A DNA stretch of 64,000 nucleotides from Hyphomicrobiales bacterium (GTDB lineage: Bacteria > Pseudomonadota > Alphaproteobacteria > Rhizobiales > Rhizobiaceae): the NCBI GenBank assembly GCA_900468285.1, contig UBTF01000002.1:284416-348415 (forward strand). The letters run 5' to 3'. The stretch's first letter is position 1, and every line of letters starts with the position of its first letter. The notes beneath the pieces were generated by a model. That model was not told the origin of the DNA. It was given only the letters and a program-made list of their open reading frames with translations, and searched no databases. Shown here in pieces: positions 9,623 through 19,012 of this stretch. Made by a program: the position numbers and the translations under genes.

Positions 9623-10573
9623 GTGGCTGTAACAAGAATTGATAAATCACAACTCAAGATCGGAATGTTCGTCGAGGCTATAGAAGGCGCCTGGCAGGAC
9701 AGTCCGACACTTGGAAGGCGTTTTACAATTCGCTCCGGGCATGAAATAGACATGATCCGCAACAGTAATGTCAGCGCAGTCTTCATCAATACGGCCTTGG
9801 GCCGCAGTATATCCTCTGCGGACCATCCTTCCAGAGCCGGAAATATTGGAACCGCGAGCAAACACGAAAAGCTGCAGACCTCCCGAAAAATCCAGGCCCA
9901 GGCAGCCGAAGCCCGATCCCTGATCGAGGACGTCTTCGAGGGGCGCATCCTGAAGGCTGAAGCCTTTACGCCGCTGGTTGAGGATGTGGCGCGCACGATG
10001 GAAGAAAACCCGTCGCTCTATATCGGCATGTCGCGTATGCGGTCGCGCGATAATGCAACGTTCGTACATTCCCTTGCCGTTGCGGCCCTGCTGCTCCATT
10101 TCGGGCGATCCATGCACATGGATGACGAAAGTGTCGAGCAACTGTGCATGGCGGGCATTCTCCATGACATCGGCAAACTGACCATTTCCAAGGAGGTCCT
10201 TCAGAAACAAGGACCCTTGAGCGCCGCTGAGCGCGATTTGATGGAGCAGCATCCCCAGCGCGGCTACGACCTCTTGTCCACCCACGCCAAGATGCCGCAG
10301 CTCGTCCTCGACATCTGTCGCTCCCATCATGAAAGGCCCGACGGGAAGGGCTACCCGGACAAGCTGAAGGGCGCGGAAATCGGTACGGAAGTGCGCATGA
10401 GCACCATCTGCGACGTCTTCGACGCCCTTACCTCGGCGCGCCCCTACAAGAAGGGCTGGTCATCGCAGCAGGCCTTGAGCTGGATGATGTCCCGCGAAGA
10501 CCAGTTCGACAAGGCGCTGCTGTGGCAGTTCATTCTCAGTCTCGACCCTGAGATGACGAAGGGTATCCTGTAG
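9623..10573 (+). CDS. HD-GYP domain cyclic-di-GMP phosphodiesterase
   Basis: A 316-residue protein with an N-terminal DUF3391-like domain (about 1-130) and a complete HD-GYP domain. Visible motifs are AGILHDIGKL (His181, Asp182), HHERPDGKGYP (His235-236, GYP 243-245) and the later CDVFDALTSARPYK. All key residues are present, so hydrolysis of cyclic-di-GMP to pGpG or GMP is expected. GGAG lies 6 nt before the GTG start. No signal peptide or membrane segment is seen. It would lower cyclic-di-GMP and affect motility or attachment. Confidence 0.9.
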   Translation: MAVTRIDKSQLKIGMFVEAIEGAWQDSPTLGRRFTIRSGHEIDMIRNSNVSAVFINTALGRSISSADHPSRAGNIGTASKHEKLQTSRKIQAQAAEARSLIEDVFEGRILKAEAFTPLVEDVARTMEENPSLYIGMSRMRSRDNATFVHSLAVAALLLHFGRSMHMDDESVEQLCMAGILHDIGKLTISKEVLQKQGPLSAAERDLMEQHPQRGYDLLSTHAKMPQLVLDICRSHHERPDGKGYPDKLKGAEIGTEVRMSTICDVFDALTSARPYKKGWSSQQALSWMMSREDQFDKALLWQFILSLDPEMTKGIL

Positions 10574-10584
10574 CGCAAGCCGCG

Positions 10585-12252
10585 CTACGCAACAGTCCCG
10601 CAAAAGACATCGAGCCCATCCAGCTTCACCACTGCACCATCAAAAAGCGGTTCAAAGCCCGGCATTTCCAATGCTTCGCGGACTTTCAAGTCTGCCGGAA
10701 TTAGAAATTCTGCTGGCTCGCGCGTCAGGTTGAAGACAAACAGCAGCGTTTCGGTGCCCTTGTGGCGGGTAAAGGCCAGCACGTCCTGTTGCGTGTCCAG
10801 AAACACCATATCGCCGTCACGCAGCGCGGCATGGCGCTTGCGGAAGGCCAGCACGGCTTTGTAGTGGTTCAAAACCGAGTCCGGTTTGCGCTCCTGCCCA
10901 TCTGCAGCCAGCATGGCGTGTGCATAAGGCACCGGCAGCCATGGCTTCTCGGCGGTCGTAAAGCCGGCATTGCGGCCTCCGGTTTCCCACACCATCGGCG
11001 TTCTGCATCCGTCACGACCCTTGAAGGCTGGCCAGAAGCGAATGCCGTAGGGGTCACGCAGGTCTTCGAAGGCCAGTTCCGCCTCGGTCAGCGCCAGCTC
11101 TTCACCCTGATAGAGGCAGATGGAGCCGCGCAACGTGGCCAGCACGCAAAATGCCAGCTTGGCGACACGGTTCTGCTCCTGATTGCTTTCGGCAAAGCGG
11201 CTGAGATGGCGCACCACATCATGATTCGAGAATGCCCAGCAGACCCAGCCATCGGTCACGGCCTTCTGGAAACCGGCGACAGCACCGCGAATGTGGCTCG
11301 CGGAAAAATCCGGCGATAGAAGGTCGAAGGTGTAGCACATGTTGAGCTTGTCACCGTCTGCGGTGTAGGCCGCCACGGTTTTCAGAGACCGGGCGCCATC
11401 GCCGACCTCGCCCACGGTCATGCGTCCCTCATATTCGTCCAGCAATGCGCGAAACCGCCGGAGAAAGTCGATGTTCTCAACCTGCGTCTTGTCGTGGATG
11501 TGGCTCTGCATCCCGTAAGGGTTCACGTCAGGTGCATCAAGACCTGCATCGTCGCTGTCTGGTTCGTGCGGCGGGTTATCGCGCAGCAGCTTGTCATGGA
11601 AATAGTAGTTCACAGTATCAAGGCGGAAGCCATCCACACCGCGATCGAGCCAGAAGCGCACCGTTTCCAGAAGAGCATCCTGGACTTCCCTATTGTGAAA
11701 ATTCAGGTCCGGCTGAGAGGCCAGGAAGTTGTGCATGTAATATTGCTTGCGCACGCCATCCCATTCCCAGGCGGGGCCGCCGAAAACGGAAAGCCAGTTA
11801 TTGGGCGCGGTGCCGTCCGGCTTTGGATCTGCCCAGACATACCAGTCTGCCTTCGAATTCGTGCGGCTGACACGGCTGTCCATGAACCACGGGTGCTGGT
11901 CGGATGTGTGGGAGATGACCTGATCGATGATGATCTTCAGCCCCAGACGGTGCGCTTCGGCCACCAGAGTATCGAAATCTTCCAGGGTTCCGAACATCGG
12001 ATCGACATTGCAATAATCCGAGACGTCATAACCCATGTCTGCCATGGGCGATGTGAAGAACGGGGAAAGCCAGATGCCATCCACACCCAGCGAAGAAATA
12101 TAGGGCAGACGTTTGGTGATGCCGGGAAGGTCACCATATCCATCGCCCGTCGTATCCTGAAAGGAACGAGGATAGACTTGATAAATGACCGCTCCCCTCC
12201 ACCAATCCTTACGATCTGCAACGGCTGGGGTGGAGGCATTCGGGTCCGGCAT
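10585..12252 (-). CDS. Alpha-glucosidase, GH13 family
   Basis: A 555-residue cytosolic GH13 enzyme close to rhizobial AglA and oligo-1,6-glucosidases. The N-terminal DWWRGAVIYQVYPRSFQD is typical. The nucleophile is Asp212 (GFRLDTVNYY), the acid/base is Glu282 (TVGEVGDG) and the transition-state residue is Asp345 (FSNHDVV). The frame runs 93 codons further upstream, but GGAG before the ATG at 12252 and the family N-terminus fix this start. No sugar ABC transporter genes are nearby. The stop is 12 bp from the end of the HD-GYP gene (convergent). Confidence 0.9.
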   Translation of the reverse strand: MPDPNASTPAVADRKDWWRGAVIYQVYPRSFQDTTGDGYGDLPGITKRLPYISSLGVDGIWLSPFFTSPMADMGYDVSDYCNVDPMFGTLEDFDTLVAEAHRLGLKIIIDQVISHTSDQHPWFMDSRVSRTNSKADWYVWADPKPDGTAPNNWLSVFGGPAWEWDGVRKQYYMHNFLASQPDLNFHNREVQDALLETVRFWLDRGVDGFRLDTVNYYFHDKLLRDNPPHEPDSDDAGLDAPDVNPYGMQSHIHDKTQVENIDFLRRFRALLDEYEGRMTVGEVGDGARSLKTVAAYTADGDKLNMCYTFDLLSPDFSASHIRGAVAGFQKAVTDGWVCWAFSNHDVVRHLSRFAESNQEQNRVAKLAFCVLATLRGSICLYQGEELALTEAELAFEDLRDPYGIRFWPAFKGRDGCRTPMVWETGGRNAGFTTAEKPWLPVPYAHAMLAADGQERKPDSVLNHYKAVLAFRKRHAALRDGDMVFLDTQQDVLAFTRHKGTETLLFVFNLTREPAEFLIPADLKVREALEMPGFEPLFDGAVVKLDGLDVFCGTVA

Positions 12253-12416
12253 GGGCAATCTCCGTTCAATTTGTGCAGAGCATATAAAGCCCACGTCAAT
12301 TCGTAAACGCCAAAGACGTTCCATGACACACCACGACGGACACAGGGTATCGTGCCCTTGCCACCACGCGGCAAGCATCGTAATGGCGGAACGTCGATTT
12401 TCGGGAGGCAAATGCG

Positions 12417-13334
12417 ATGGGTGGACGGCTTCTTTCTGTTGGCGAATGCATGGTGGAACTGTCGCAGGCGGGCGATGGCCTGCTGCGTAAGGGCTTTGCC
12501 GGAGATACTCTGAACACCGCGTGGTATGCACGCGCCTGCCTCCCGTCCGAATGGAAAGTCGAATTCTTCACCGCTTTGGGCGATGATCCGCTTTCTGCTG
12601 AAATGCTGTCATTCATCGACAAGGCAGGCATCGAAACAGGCAGTGTCGCCCGCATCACCGGCGGCACGCCAGGCCTTTATCTCATCAACCTGAAGGATGG
12701 AGAGCGCACCTTCAGCTATTGGCGCAACGCGTCCGCCGCGCGCAAGCTCGCGATCGATGCCAACCACCTGCGGGCCACCGTCGAGGAAGCCGATCTCATC
12801 TATTTTTCAGGCATAACACTGGCGATTCTCGAAAATTCGCTGGCCGTCGATACGTTTCTGTCAGAGCTGCGCCGCGCCAGAGCTTCGGGAAAACAGGTCG
12901 TCTTCGATCCCAATATCCGGCCGCGCCTGTGGGCGGACAAGCGCACGATGCTGGACACCATCACCGCCGGTGCGCGGGCCGCAACGCTCGTCATGCCGAG
13001 CTTTGACGATGAGACGGTGAATTTTGGCGATGCCGATATCGATGCAACAATTGCTCGCTACCGTGCGCTTGGCGTTTCCCAACTGGTGGTCAAGGATGGC
13101 GCCAAGGGCGCAACACTTGATTTCGGCGGCGAGCGCAGCCACGCCCCCGCCACGCAGGCCATCTCCGTCGTGGATACCACGAGTGCGGGCGACAGCTTCA
13201 ACGGCGCCTTCCTTTCCAGACTGGTAACAGGCAGGACACCGCAGGAGGCTGCCATCTTCGCGGCAAAGGTTGCGGCAACCGTTATCGGCCACCACGGGGC
13301 GCTGATTGAGCCCGCCTCGCTGCCGCACGACTGA
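12417..13334 (+). CDS. kdgK: PfkB-family sugar kinase, probably 2-keto-3-deoxygluconate kinase
   Basis: A 305-residue ribokinase-fold kinase. It opens with GGRLLSVGECMVELS, and the second PfkB signature DTTSAGDSFNGAF carries the catalytic Asp259. PNIRPRLW is typical of KdgK proteins, which phosphorylate 2-keto-3-deoxygluconate to KDPG before the Entner-Doudoroff aldolase. GGAGG lies 8 nt before the ATG. It is divergent from the alpha-glucosidase (164 bp apart). The substrate is inferred from similarity only. Confidence 0.8.
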   Translation: MGGRLLSVGECMVELSQAGDGLLRKGFAGDTLNTAWYARACLPSEWKVEFFTALGDDPLSAEMLSFIDKAGIETGSVARITGGTPGLYLINLKDGERTFSYWRNASAARKLAIDANHLRATVEEADLIYFSGITLAILENSLAVDTFLSELRRARASGKQVVFDPNIRPRLWADKRTMLDTITAGARAATLVMPSFDDETVNFGDADIDATIARYRALGVSQLVVKDGAKGATLDFGGERSHAPATQAISVVDTTSAGDSFNGAFLSRLVTGRTPQEAAIFAAKVAATVIGHHGALIEPASLPHD

Positions 13335-13425
13335 ACTCTGCAGTGACATGAAGCTGTAACACACCTGTCGCATACACGCGGTGACCCGGCACAACGGGTT
13401 TCGCGAGCGCGGAGGTCCGCACAGC

Positions 13426-14496
13426 ATGACCAGAATAACCATCGTCACAGATGCATGGCATCCACAGGTCAATGGCGTTGTTCGTTCCATCGAGAACACC
13501 AACACCGAACTGGAGCGTATGGGCGTGGAGGTCTGCATGGTGACCCCACAGAATTTTCACTCCGTTCCCTGCCCCACCTATCCGGAAATCCGCCTGTCCG
13601 TGGCGGGCTATCGGCGGGTATCCCGCGCTATCGAAAAAAGCCAGCCATCCTACGTCCATATCGCCACCGAAGGACCGCTGGGCTTCATGGCGCGGCGCTG
13701 GTGCATCAAGCACAATATGCGCTTTTCGACCAGCTATCACACGCGCTTCCCGGAATATGTCGCTGCCCGTTTTCCCATTCCCGAAAGCTGGCTCTACGCC
13801 TTTGTCCGCTGGTTCCATAATGGCGGCAGCGCCTGCATGGTGGCGACGCCCAGCCTCGAAACGGAGCTCGATGCACGCGGCGTCAAGAACCTGCGGCGCT
13901 GGAGCCGCGGGATCGATGCCGACATGTTCTATCCGCGCAAGAAGATCGCCCAGCCATTCGAGCTGCCGCGCCCCATCTTCATGACGGTTGGCCGCGTTTC
14001 CGTTGAAAAGAACCTGCCCGAGTTTCTGGACCTCGACCTGCCGGGATCGAAGGTCGTCGTGGGTGACGGCCCTGCCCGCGCTGAACTTCAGGACAAATAT
14101 CCGGACGTGCTCTTTACCGGCGTAAAGACCGGCGAAGATCTGGCGCAGGCTTATTCTCAGGCCGATGTCTTCGTGTTTCCATCCAAGACGGACACATTCG
14201 GCAACACCATTCTTGAGGCCTTGGCAAGCGGCGTCCCCGTCGCCGCTTTTCCCGTGACGGGTCCGCTGGATATTCTTGGCGCACATCCGGATGCAGGCCA
14301 GTTAAACGTGGATTTGCAGACCGCCTGCCTCGCCGCACTGGATTGTTCTTCGCAGGCCGCGCTTGCGCTGTCCCGGACCTATTCCTGGGAAAAGGCGTCA
14401 CGTCAGTTTCTGGACAACGTGACCTCGGCTGCAAGTTCCGGCATACAGGAAGCCCGCGACCGCGCTAGAGCTGGCGCTACAGCATTTCCCTGTTAA
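13426..14496 (+). CDS. GT4 glycosyltransferase, possibly lipid-directed
   Basis: A 356-residue GT-B fold glycosyltransferase. The N-terminus MTRITIVTDAWHPQVNGVV is typical of the SQD2/MgtA-like GT4 group, which glycosylates diacylglycerol or mannosylates lipids. The donor-site region includes FPSKTDTFGNTILEALASG (the E-x7-E-type motif). The frame opens 15 codons earlier with a GTG, but the ATG has GGAGG 10 nt upstream and the family N-terminus. Agrobacterium makes glucosyl- and glucuronosyl-diacylglycerol under phosphate stress with an enzyme of this type. Assignment to that enzyme is a guess. Confidence 0.75.
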   Translation: MTRITIVTDAWHPQVNGVVRSIENTNTELERMGVEVCMVTPQNFHSVPCPTYPEIRLSVAGYRRVSRAIEKSQPSYVHIATEGPLGFMARRWCIKHNMRFSTSYHTRFPEYVAARFPIPESWLYAFVRWFHNGGSACMVATPSLETELDARGVKNLRRWSRGIDADMFYPRKKIAQPFELPRPIFMTVGRVSVEKNLPEFLDLDLPGSKVVVGDGPARAELQDKYPDVLFTGVKTGEDLAQAYSQADVFVFPSKTDTFGNTILEALASGVPVAAFPVTGPLDILGAHPDAGQLNVDLQTACLAALDCSSQAALALSRTYSWEKASRQFLDNVTSAASSGIQEARDRARAGATAFPC

Positions 14497-14514
14497 TTGG
14501 AGCGCCGCACAAAT

Positions 14515-14537
14515 ATCGCCAGATCGGGCGATTTTTT
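14515..14537 (+). terminator. Intrinsic terminator after the glycosyltransferase
   Basis: ATCGCC and GGCGAT form a 6-bp stem around AGATCG, ending in a run of T (14532-14537), 18 nt after the stop codon. Confidence 0.7.
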
Positions 14538-14688
14538 CAGCGGCGCATGTGGACGAAAGCCCACAAGGCTGTCACAAGACGCCTCGGGATGCGACTGCCG
14601 CTATCTATAGAGCGGGGTCGGGCTGCTGATTGACGTCAGGCGGCTGCCGCGAGATTACGCTGGCCGTCCTTTTCCAAAAACCTCGTCG

Positions 14689-15297
14689 TTACCACGTGCC
14701 AGTCAGCGCATTTCCCGAAAGGGGAATGGTTCTGCTCTTGCCCGACGAGTCGGAAACGGAAAGCTCGCTTTGCATCGACTTTGGCGATTTGCGAAACCAG
14801 CCTGCGGCAATCGATGCCAGATCACCGATCATGGCGTGTTTGCGCCAGTCTGCGAAGCGACGCGCGGTTGCTTCCGGCTCCGACTTGTAGAAAAAATCGC
14901 CGGATTGCTTCAGCTCATTGAGCGACGGCGCCATGGATGCGAGCGGCCGCTGGAACATCTTCGACGGGACGGCAAGCTCACGCGCGGCTTGTGAGAACTC
15001 AGGCGCCATGAAGTCAATGGCCCACCCATCCGCCTCAACCCAGCAATGAAAATTCTCGCCAGCACCGGTAACATGGCCATCATCGCGGTGATCCGCGAAA
15101 AGAATGAGCTTTCCATCGAGATTATAGGCCGCAAGCCCACCCTTAGGCTTGGCCTTGACCTTGTAATGATGCTCCAAAATAAACGCACCGAATGTGCTGA
15201 AATACATGCTGGCCGTCGCAGGATCGGCATTCTCGTTGATCAGCAGGCTGTTGATGACGCGGTAGATGCGATGATAATCGGTCTGCTTGATCAGCAT
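14689..15297 (-). CDS. DUF2026 family protein
   Basis: A 202-residue protein starting MLIKQTDYHRIYRVINSLL, which I recognise as DUF2026. AAGGA lies 8 nt before this ATG; an upstream extension of 13 codons has no such signal. The motif NFHCWVEADGWAIDF looks like the His-Asp part of a transglutaminase/NlpC-type active site. The helix that would carry the nucleophile reads ASMYFSTFGAF and has no Cys, and the only Cys of the protein lies in the HCW motif. The function is unknown. It is convergent with the glycosyltransferase. Confidence 0.7.
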   Translation of the reverse strand: MLIKQTDYHRIYRVINSLLINENADPATASMYFSTFGAFILEHHYKVKAKPKGGLAAYNLDGKLILFADHRDDGHVTGAGENFHCWVEADGWAIDFMAPEFSQAARELAVPSKMFQRPLASMAPSLNELKQSGDFFYKSEPEATARRFADWRKHAMIGDLASIAAGWFRKSPKSMQSELSVSDSSGKSRTIPLSGNALTGTW

Positions 15298-15366
15298 GAT
15301 AAGTCCTTGAGAAATACGATCGATGCCTCCACACAACTCTGCGCCTGTGGCGTCGAGCCCTGCGGG

Positions 15367-15831
15367 CTAGGGTGTTTGAATGCGCAGATATTCCGATGGA
15401 CTGCGTTGAACGAACTCGGCTTCGACGTGCCGGAGCACGTTGCGTTGACCCGCGAAAGGCACCATTGTCAACGCCTCGCTGAAAGACACCCAACGAAATT
15501 CACTGTGCTCTTCATTGATCGTAACATCAGCGACGGCATCGACAATTCCCACGAAAACCGGGAGCAGACTGATTGCATCGCGATCTGCCTCGTAGAACTG
15601 TTCGCAGATGTCGCCTGAATACAGATGCTGACATACCAGCCCCGTCTCCTCCCGCACCTCTCGCAACGCCGTCTGCCACGCGGTTTCGCCGTCTTCGATA
15701 CCGCCGGCAATCTGGCACCACTCACCAACCAACGTATGGTTCCGGCGTAGCAGCAACACCTGATAACCGACCGAACTTTCACGGATCACGACAACCGATA
15801 CCGCGAAACTACGGATTGGAATGTCGGCCAT
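15367..15831 (-). CDS. Nudix hydrolase
   Basis: A 154-residue Nudix protein. The complete 23-residue Nudix box spans residues 43-65 (Gly43, Glu49, Arg57-Glu58, Glu61-Glu62, Gly64), so metal-dependent diphosphate hydrolysis is expected. The substrate cannot be told. The ATG at 15831 is chosen over a GTG three codons upstream because GGAG lies 8 nt before it. It is only 23 bp upstream of the end of der and may be cotranscribed with neighbours on the minus strand. Confidence 0.88.
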   Translation of the reverse strand: MADIPIRSFAVSVVVIRESSVGYQVLLLRRNHTLVGEWCQIAGGIEDGETAWQTALREVREETGLVCQHLYSGDICEQFYEADRDAISLLPVFVGIVDAVADVTINEEHSEFRWVSFSEALTMVPFAGQRNVLRHVEAEFVQRSPSEYLRIQTP

Positions 15832-15854
15832 GAATTTCACTCCGTCGATGAAGC

Positions 15855-17294
15855 TTACCGCTTCTTCTTCGCCTTATGTTCGAACGGATTGTCCGAGCCA
15901 CGGTAATGCACGCGGATCGGCACGCCCGGCATGTCAAAATCCTTGCGCAGATTGTTGACGAGGTAGCGCGTGTAGGATTCCGGAATGGCTTCGGGCCGCG
16001 TGCATGAAATCATGAAGGCAGGCGGGCGGGCCTTGACCTGCGTCATGTATTTCAGGCGCAGACGACGACCGGACACAGCCGGTGGCGGATGCTGGGTGAC
16101 CTGCATATCCAGCCATTTGTTGAGCTTGGCGGTGGAAATGCGGCGGTTCCAGATCTTGTCGGTATCGATGATGTTCTGCATCAACCGGTCAAGGCCGTAA
16201 CCCGACTGGCCCGAGATTGGAACGGCACGAATGCCACGAGCCTGCGGCAAAAGACGCTCGGTCTTTTCGCGCAGATCGGCGAGAAATGCCTGCGGATCTT
16301 CGACGAGATCCCACTTGTTGAACGCCAAGACGGCTGCACGGCCCTCGCGAATGACGAGATCGACGAGTTGCAGATCCTGCTTTTCAAAGGGGATCGTCGA
16401 ATCAAACACAATGACGACGGTTTCCGCAAAACGGATGGAGCGCAGGGAATCGGCAACGGAGAGCTTTTCCAGCTTTTCCGTTACGCGCGCCTTGCGGCGC
16501 ATGCCTGCGGTGTCGAACATCTTGATGGTGCGGCCGCGCCAGTCCCATTCCACGGAGATACTGTCGCGCGTAATGCCCGCTTCCGGCCCGGTCAGCAGCC
16601 GGTCTTCGCCGAGGAAGCGGTTGATGAGCGTGGACTTGCCGGCGTTTGGGCGACCGATGATTGCCACGCGCAGCGGCTTGGTCTCGTCGTAAACGGGCTC
16701 TTCTTCGTCCTCGTCTTCTTCCCCATCGAGTTCGCCGTAACGAAGGACGATATCCGTTTCCGCCTCTTCGAAATCATCCTCTGGCGGAAAGGCAACATCT
16801 TCCCCGATTGCCGCCACGATGGCGTCGCGAAGGTCGATCATGCCCTGCCCATGTTCGGCAGAGATCGGGCACGGCTCACCGAGACCCAGCGTATAGGCAT
16901 CATAGAAGCCACCATCGGAACCGCGGGCTTCCGATTTGTTGGCAACGAGCACGACAGGCTTACCGCGACGGCGCAGCATTTCGCCAAGCGTCTGGTCGGC
17001 AGGTGTCAGGCCGAATTTGGCATCAACCACAAACAGGGTAAGATCGGCCTCTTCGATGGCCTCTTCGGTCTGCGCCCACATGCGGCCTTGCAGCGTTTCC
17101 GGACCGGATTGCTCCAGACCCGCCGTATCGATGATGGTGAAGCGCAAATCCACCAGCTTGGCGTCGCCCGGGCGGCGGTCGCGGGTCACGCCCGGCGTAT
17201 CGTCAACAAGCGCCAGCTTCTTGCCAACCAGACGATTGAACAAGGTGGACTTGCCGACATTGGGACGCCCTACGATGGCGACGGTGAAACTCAT
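15855..17294 (-). CDS. der: Ribosome-assembly GTPase Der (EngA)
   Basis: A 479-residue GTPase with two tandem G domains, each with a P-loop ([12 protein letters not shown] near residue 8 and [12 protein letters not shown] near 215), DTAGLEQ and DTAGMRR switch II motifs, and NKSE and NKWD base-recognition motifs. A C-terminal KH-like domain ends in a basic tail (KAKKKR). The linker between the G domains is acidic ([10 protein letters not shown]). Der is essential for 50S subunit maturation. The gene follows a YfgM-like gene, as in many proteobacteria. Confidence 0.96.
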   Translation of the reverse strand: MSFTVAIVGRPNVGKSTLFNRLVGKKLALVDDTPGVTRDRRPGDAKLVDLRFTIIDTAGLEQSGPETLQGRMWAQTEEAIEEADLTLFVVDAKFGLTPADQTLGEMLRRRGKPVVLVANKSEARGSDGGFYDAYTLGLGEPCPISAEHGQGMIDLRDAIVAAIGEDVAFPPEDDFEEAETDIVLRYGELDGEEDEDEEEPVYDETKPLRVAIIGRPNAGKSTLINRFLGEDRLLTGPEAGITRDSISVEWDWRGRTIKMFDTAGMRRKARVTEKLEKLSVADSLRSIRFAETVVIVFDSTIPFEKQDLQLVDLVIREGRAAVLAFNKWDLVEDPQAFLADLREKTERLLPQARGIRAVPISGQSGYGLDRLMQNIIDTDKIWNRRISTAKLNKWLDMQVTQHPPPAVSGRRLRLKYMTQVKARPPAFMISCTRPEAIPESYTRYLVNNLRKDFDMPGVPIRVHYRGSDNPFEHKAKKKR

Positions 17295-17468
17295 GGGAAA
17301 ACCCTAACCTGAACTATGGCCTGGATGCACAGTCTATTCAAAAATTACTGCCGGTCTGGCGAAATGGTGGTTTCAAGAACCGGAGCGCAGCGTAATCAAA
17401 CTACGTGAGCACCGGAAGCGCCGAAAATGCCATTTGCAGCCGGCCAGCGGCGATTATCGGATAGAGTG

Positions 17469-18140
17469 TTACGCTGCCTTGCCGGAAGCGGCAATATTAT
17501 CGAGCATGATCTGCGCACGGCTGGTGACATTGCGCGGTGCCTGCACGTCAGCGGTGATCTGCTCGAACCACTGCTTTGCCTTGACGAAATCACCCGCCTT
17601 GTAGGCGGAAAGGCCGAGCGCCTCGCGCGCCGAATTGCGCATGGCCTGACCTTCGCCGGTCAGCACTTCCGCCTGTGCCGAGACCTGCTCATAGGTGCCA
17701 TTGTCCACCAGCAACCATGCGGCCCGCACCTTTGCGGTGTCGCGGAATACCTGTGGCGCGCTGTTGTCATTGCCGATGGCGGTAAAGGCCGCAATTGCGC
17801 CGGCCGCATCGCCCTTCTGCGCCAGAAGGGTGGCGGAGCGGAACTTGGCAAGAACCGGGTAGGAGCCGTGACCTGCCGTTTCGAGATCGGAGAATGCCTT
17901 CAGCGCCTCGTCATTCTTGCCTTCGGATGCAAGCTTGAGAGCGCTTGCGAACTGATCGCCGGAGGAAGACGCACGGCTGTTGTTCCAATATTCATAGACA
18001 CCGGCACCGGCGGCGCTCAGAACGACAAGGATCGCGGCGCCGACGACGACAACGCCATAGCGTCCCCAGAAATTGCTCAGTTTCTCCGAGCGGATTTGCT
18101 CGTTCACTTCGCGGATGAAGCTTTCATTCTCGTTCGCCAT
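17469..18140 (-). CDS. YfgM-like tetratricopeptide membrane protein
   Basis: A 223-residue protein with one N-terminal membrane segment (about residues 26-46, VVVVGAAILVVLSAAGAG) followed by TPR-like helices. In gammaproteobacteria YfgM sits next to der and works with SecYEG and periplasmic chaperones. The same neighbourhood here supports the call. The start at 18140 (MANENESFI) has GGAG 6 nt upstream. A BamB gene, which separates yfgM and der in E. coli, is missing. A 174-bp gap without a gene takes its place. Confidence 0.8.
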   Translation of the reverse strand: MANENESFIREVNEQIRSEKLSNFWGRYGVVVVGAAILVVLSAAGAGVYEYWNNSRASSSGDQFASALKLASEGKNDEALKAFSDLETAGHGSYPVLAKFRSATLLAQKGDAAGAIAAFTAIGNDNSAPQVFRDTAKVRAAWLLVDNGTYEQVSAQAEVLTGEGQAMRNSAREALGLSAYKAGDFVKAKQWFEQITADVQAPRNVTSRAQIMLDNIAASGKAA

Positions 18141-18291
18141 CGAATTCTCCGTTACCCGCACCGAATGTATCTACCCAATCGGTCTGCGGACATGCCAAAG
18201 CCCTTTGCCGGGGCTGACAAAAAGCCAACCACGATCATTGGACGGCCTTCTAGCCTATTTTCCCTTATATGTAAGGGGAAAACTCACTTTC

Positions 18292-18876
18292 TTACATTGC
18301 GAGAGGCTGAACCCCGATCAACCATTCGTGCAGCTTCCAGATCATCGCTGCCCAGAGAACGACGCCCAGAACGAGCGCGACGATATCGTAACGCGCCGAC
18401 ACAAATGGACGGGTCACCGTCTCGCCTGCCCGCGCCCGACGTTTCAGGATGATGCGCATGATGACGCCCCATGCCAGAAAAGAGGCAAAAAGGATGACCG
18501 ACGATGTCTCGCCATTGGCAAGAAGGTGGGACAATGCCCAGATCTTGACGGCCAGGATGAGCGGATGTTTTGTCTTGGCGACGATGTGACCAGCCGGCAA
18601 AAGGCTGGCGGCAAGACAGATCATCGCAAACAGCATGAGTGTCAGCGCAATGTGGCTCATCCAGATGGGAGGGTTGTACAGCATCCCCGTCACCTGGCGC
18701 GCCTGATCGAAGGAATAGGCGACAGCCACGATGGCCCCGATGCTGACGAGAGAATAGACGCCCTTCCACGGCCCCTCACCCATGCCTGCAATCATGTCTG
18801 AGCGAAATCCCGGCGCGATCAACCGAAGGGAATGCGTAGCGAAGAAAAACAGAAGACAGATCAAAAGCAGCAGCAT
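18292..18876 (-). CDS. nnrU: NnrU family membrane protein
   Basis: A 194-residue protein with about six hydrophobic segments, starting MLLLLICLLFFFATHSLRL and containing HPLILAVKIWALSHLLANGE. It matches the NnrU family, first described beside nitric oxide metabolism genes in Rhodobacter and related to NnrS/isoprenylcysteine methyltransferase-like membrane proteins. The family's biochemistry is not settled. AGGGG lies 7 nt before the start. It is divergent from the deacetylase. No other denitrification gene is adjacent, although the pseudoazurin gene is 18 kb away. Confidence 0.85.
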   Translation of the reverse strand: MLLLLICLLFFFATHSLRLIAPGFRSDMIAGMGEGPWKGVYSLVSIGAIVAVAYSFDQARQVTGMLYNPPIWMSHIALTLMLFAMICLAASLLPAGHIVAKTKHPLILAVKIWALSHLLANGETSSVILFASFLAWGVIMRIILKRRARAGETVTRPFVSARYDIVALVLGVVLWAAMIWKLHEWLIGVQPLAM

Positions 18877-19012
18877 GGATGGCCCCTAAAGCGGATGCGG
18901 AAACGCGTTGCTATTGAATTATGGCCAAAAGCCCAAAATTGCCAGACAAATCAAAGCTTCGCCTTATTGCCGCTTCAAAAGGCACCTGCCTTTCAAAATT
19001 ACGTGGTTGCTG

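Noticed and set aside
16089..17312. 407-codon open frame antisense to der
   Set aside because: Mirror of the third-codon-position bias of der. No independent evidence.
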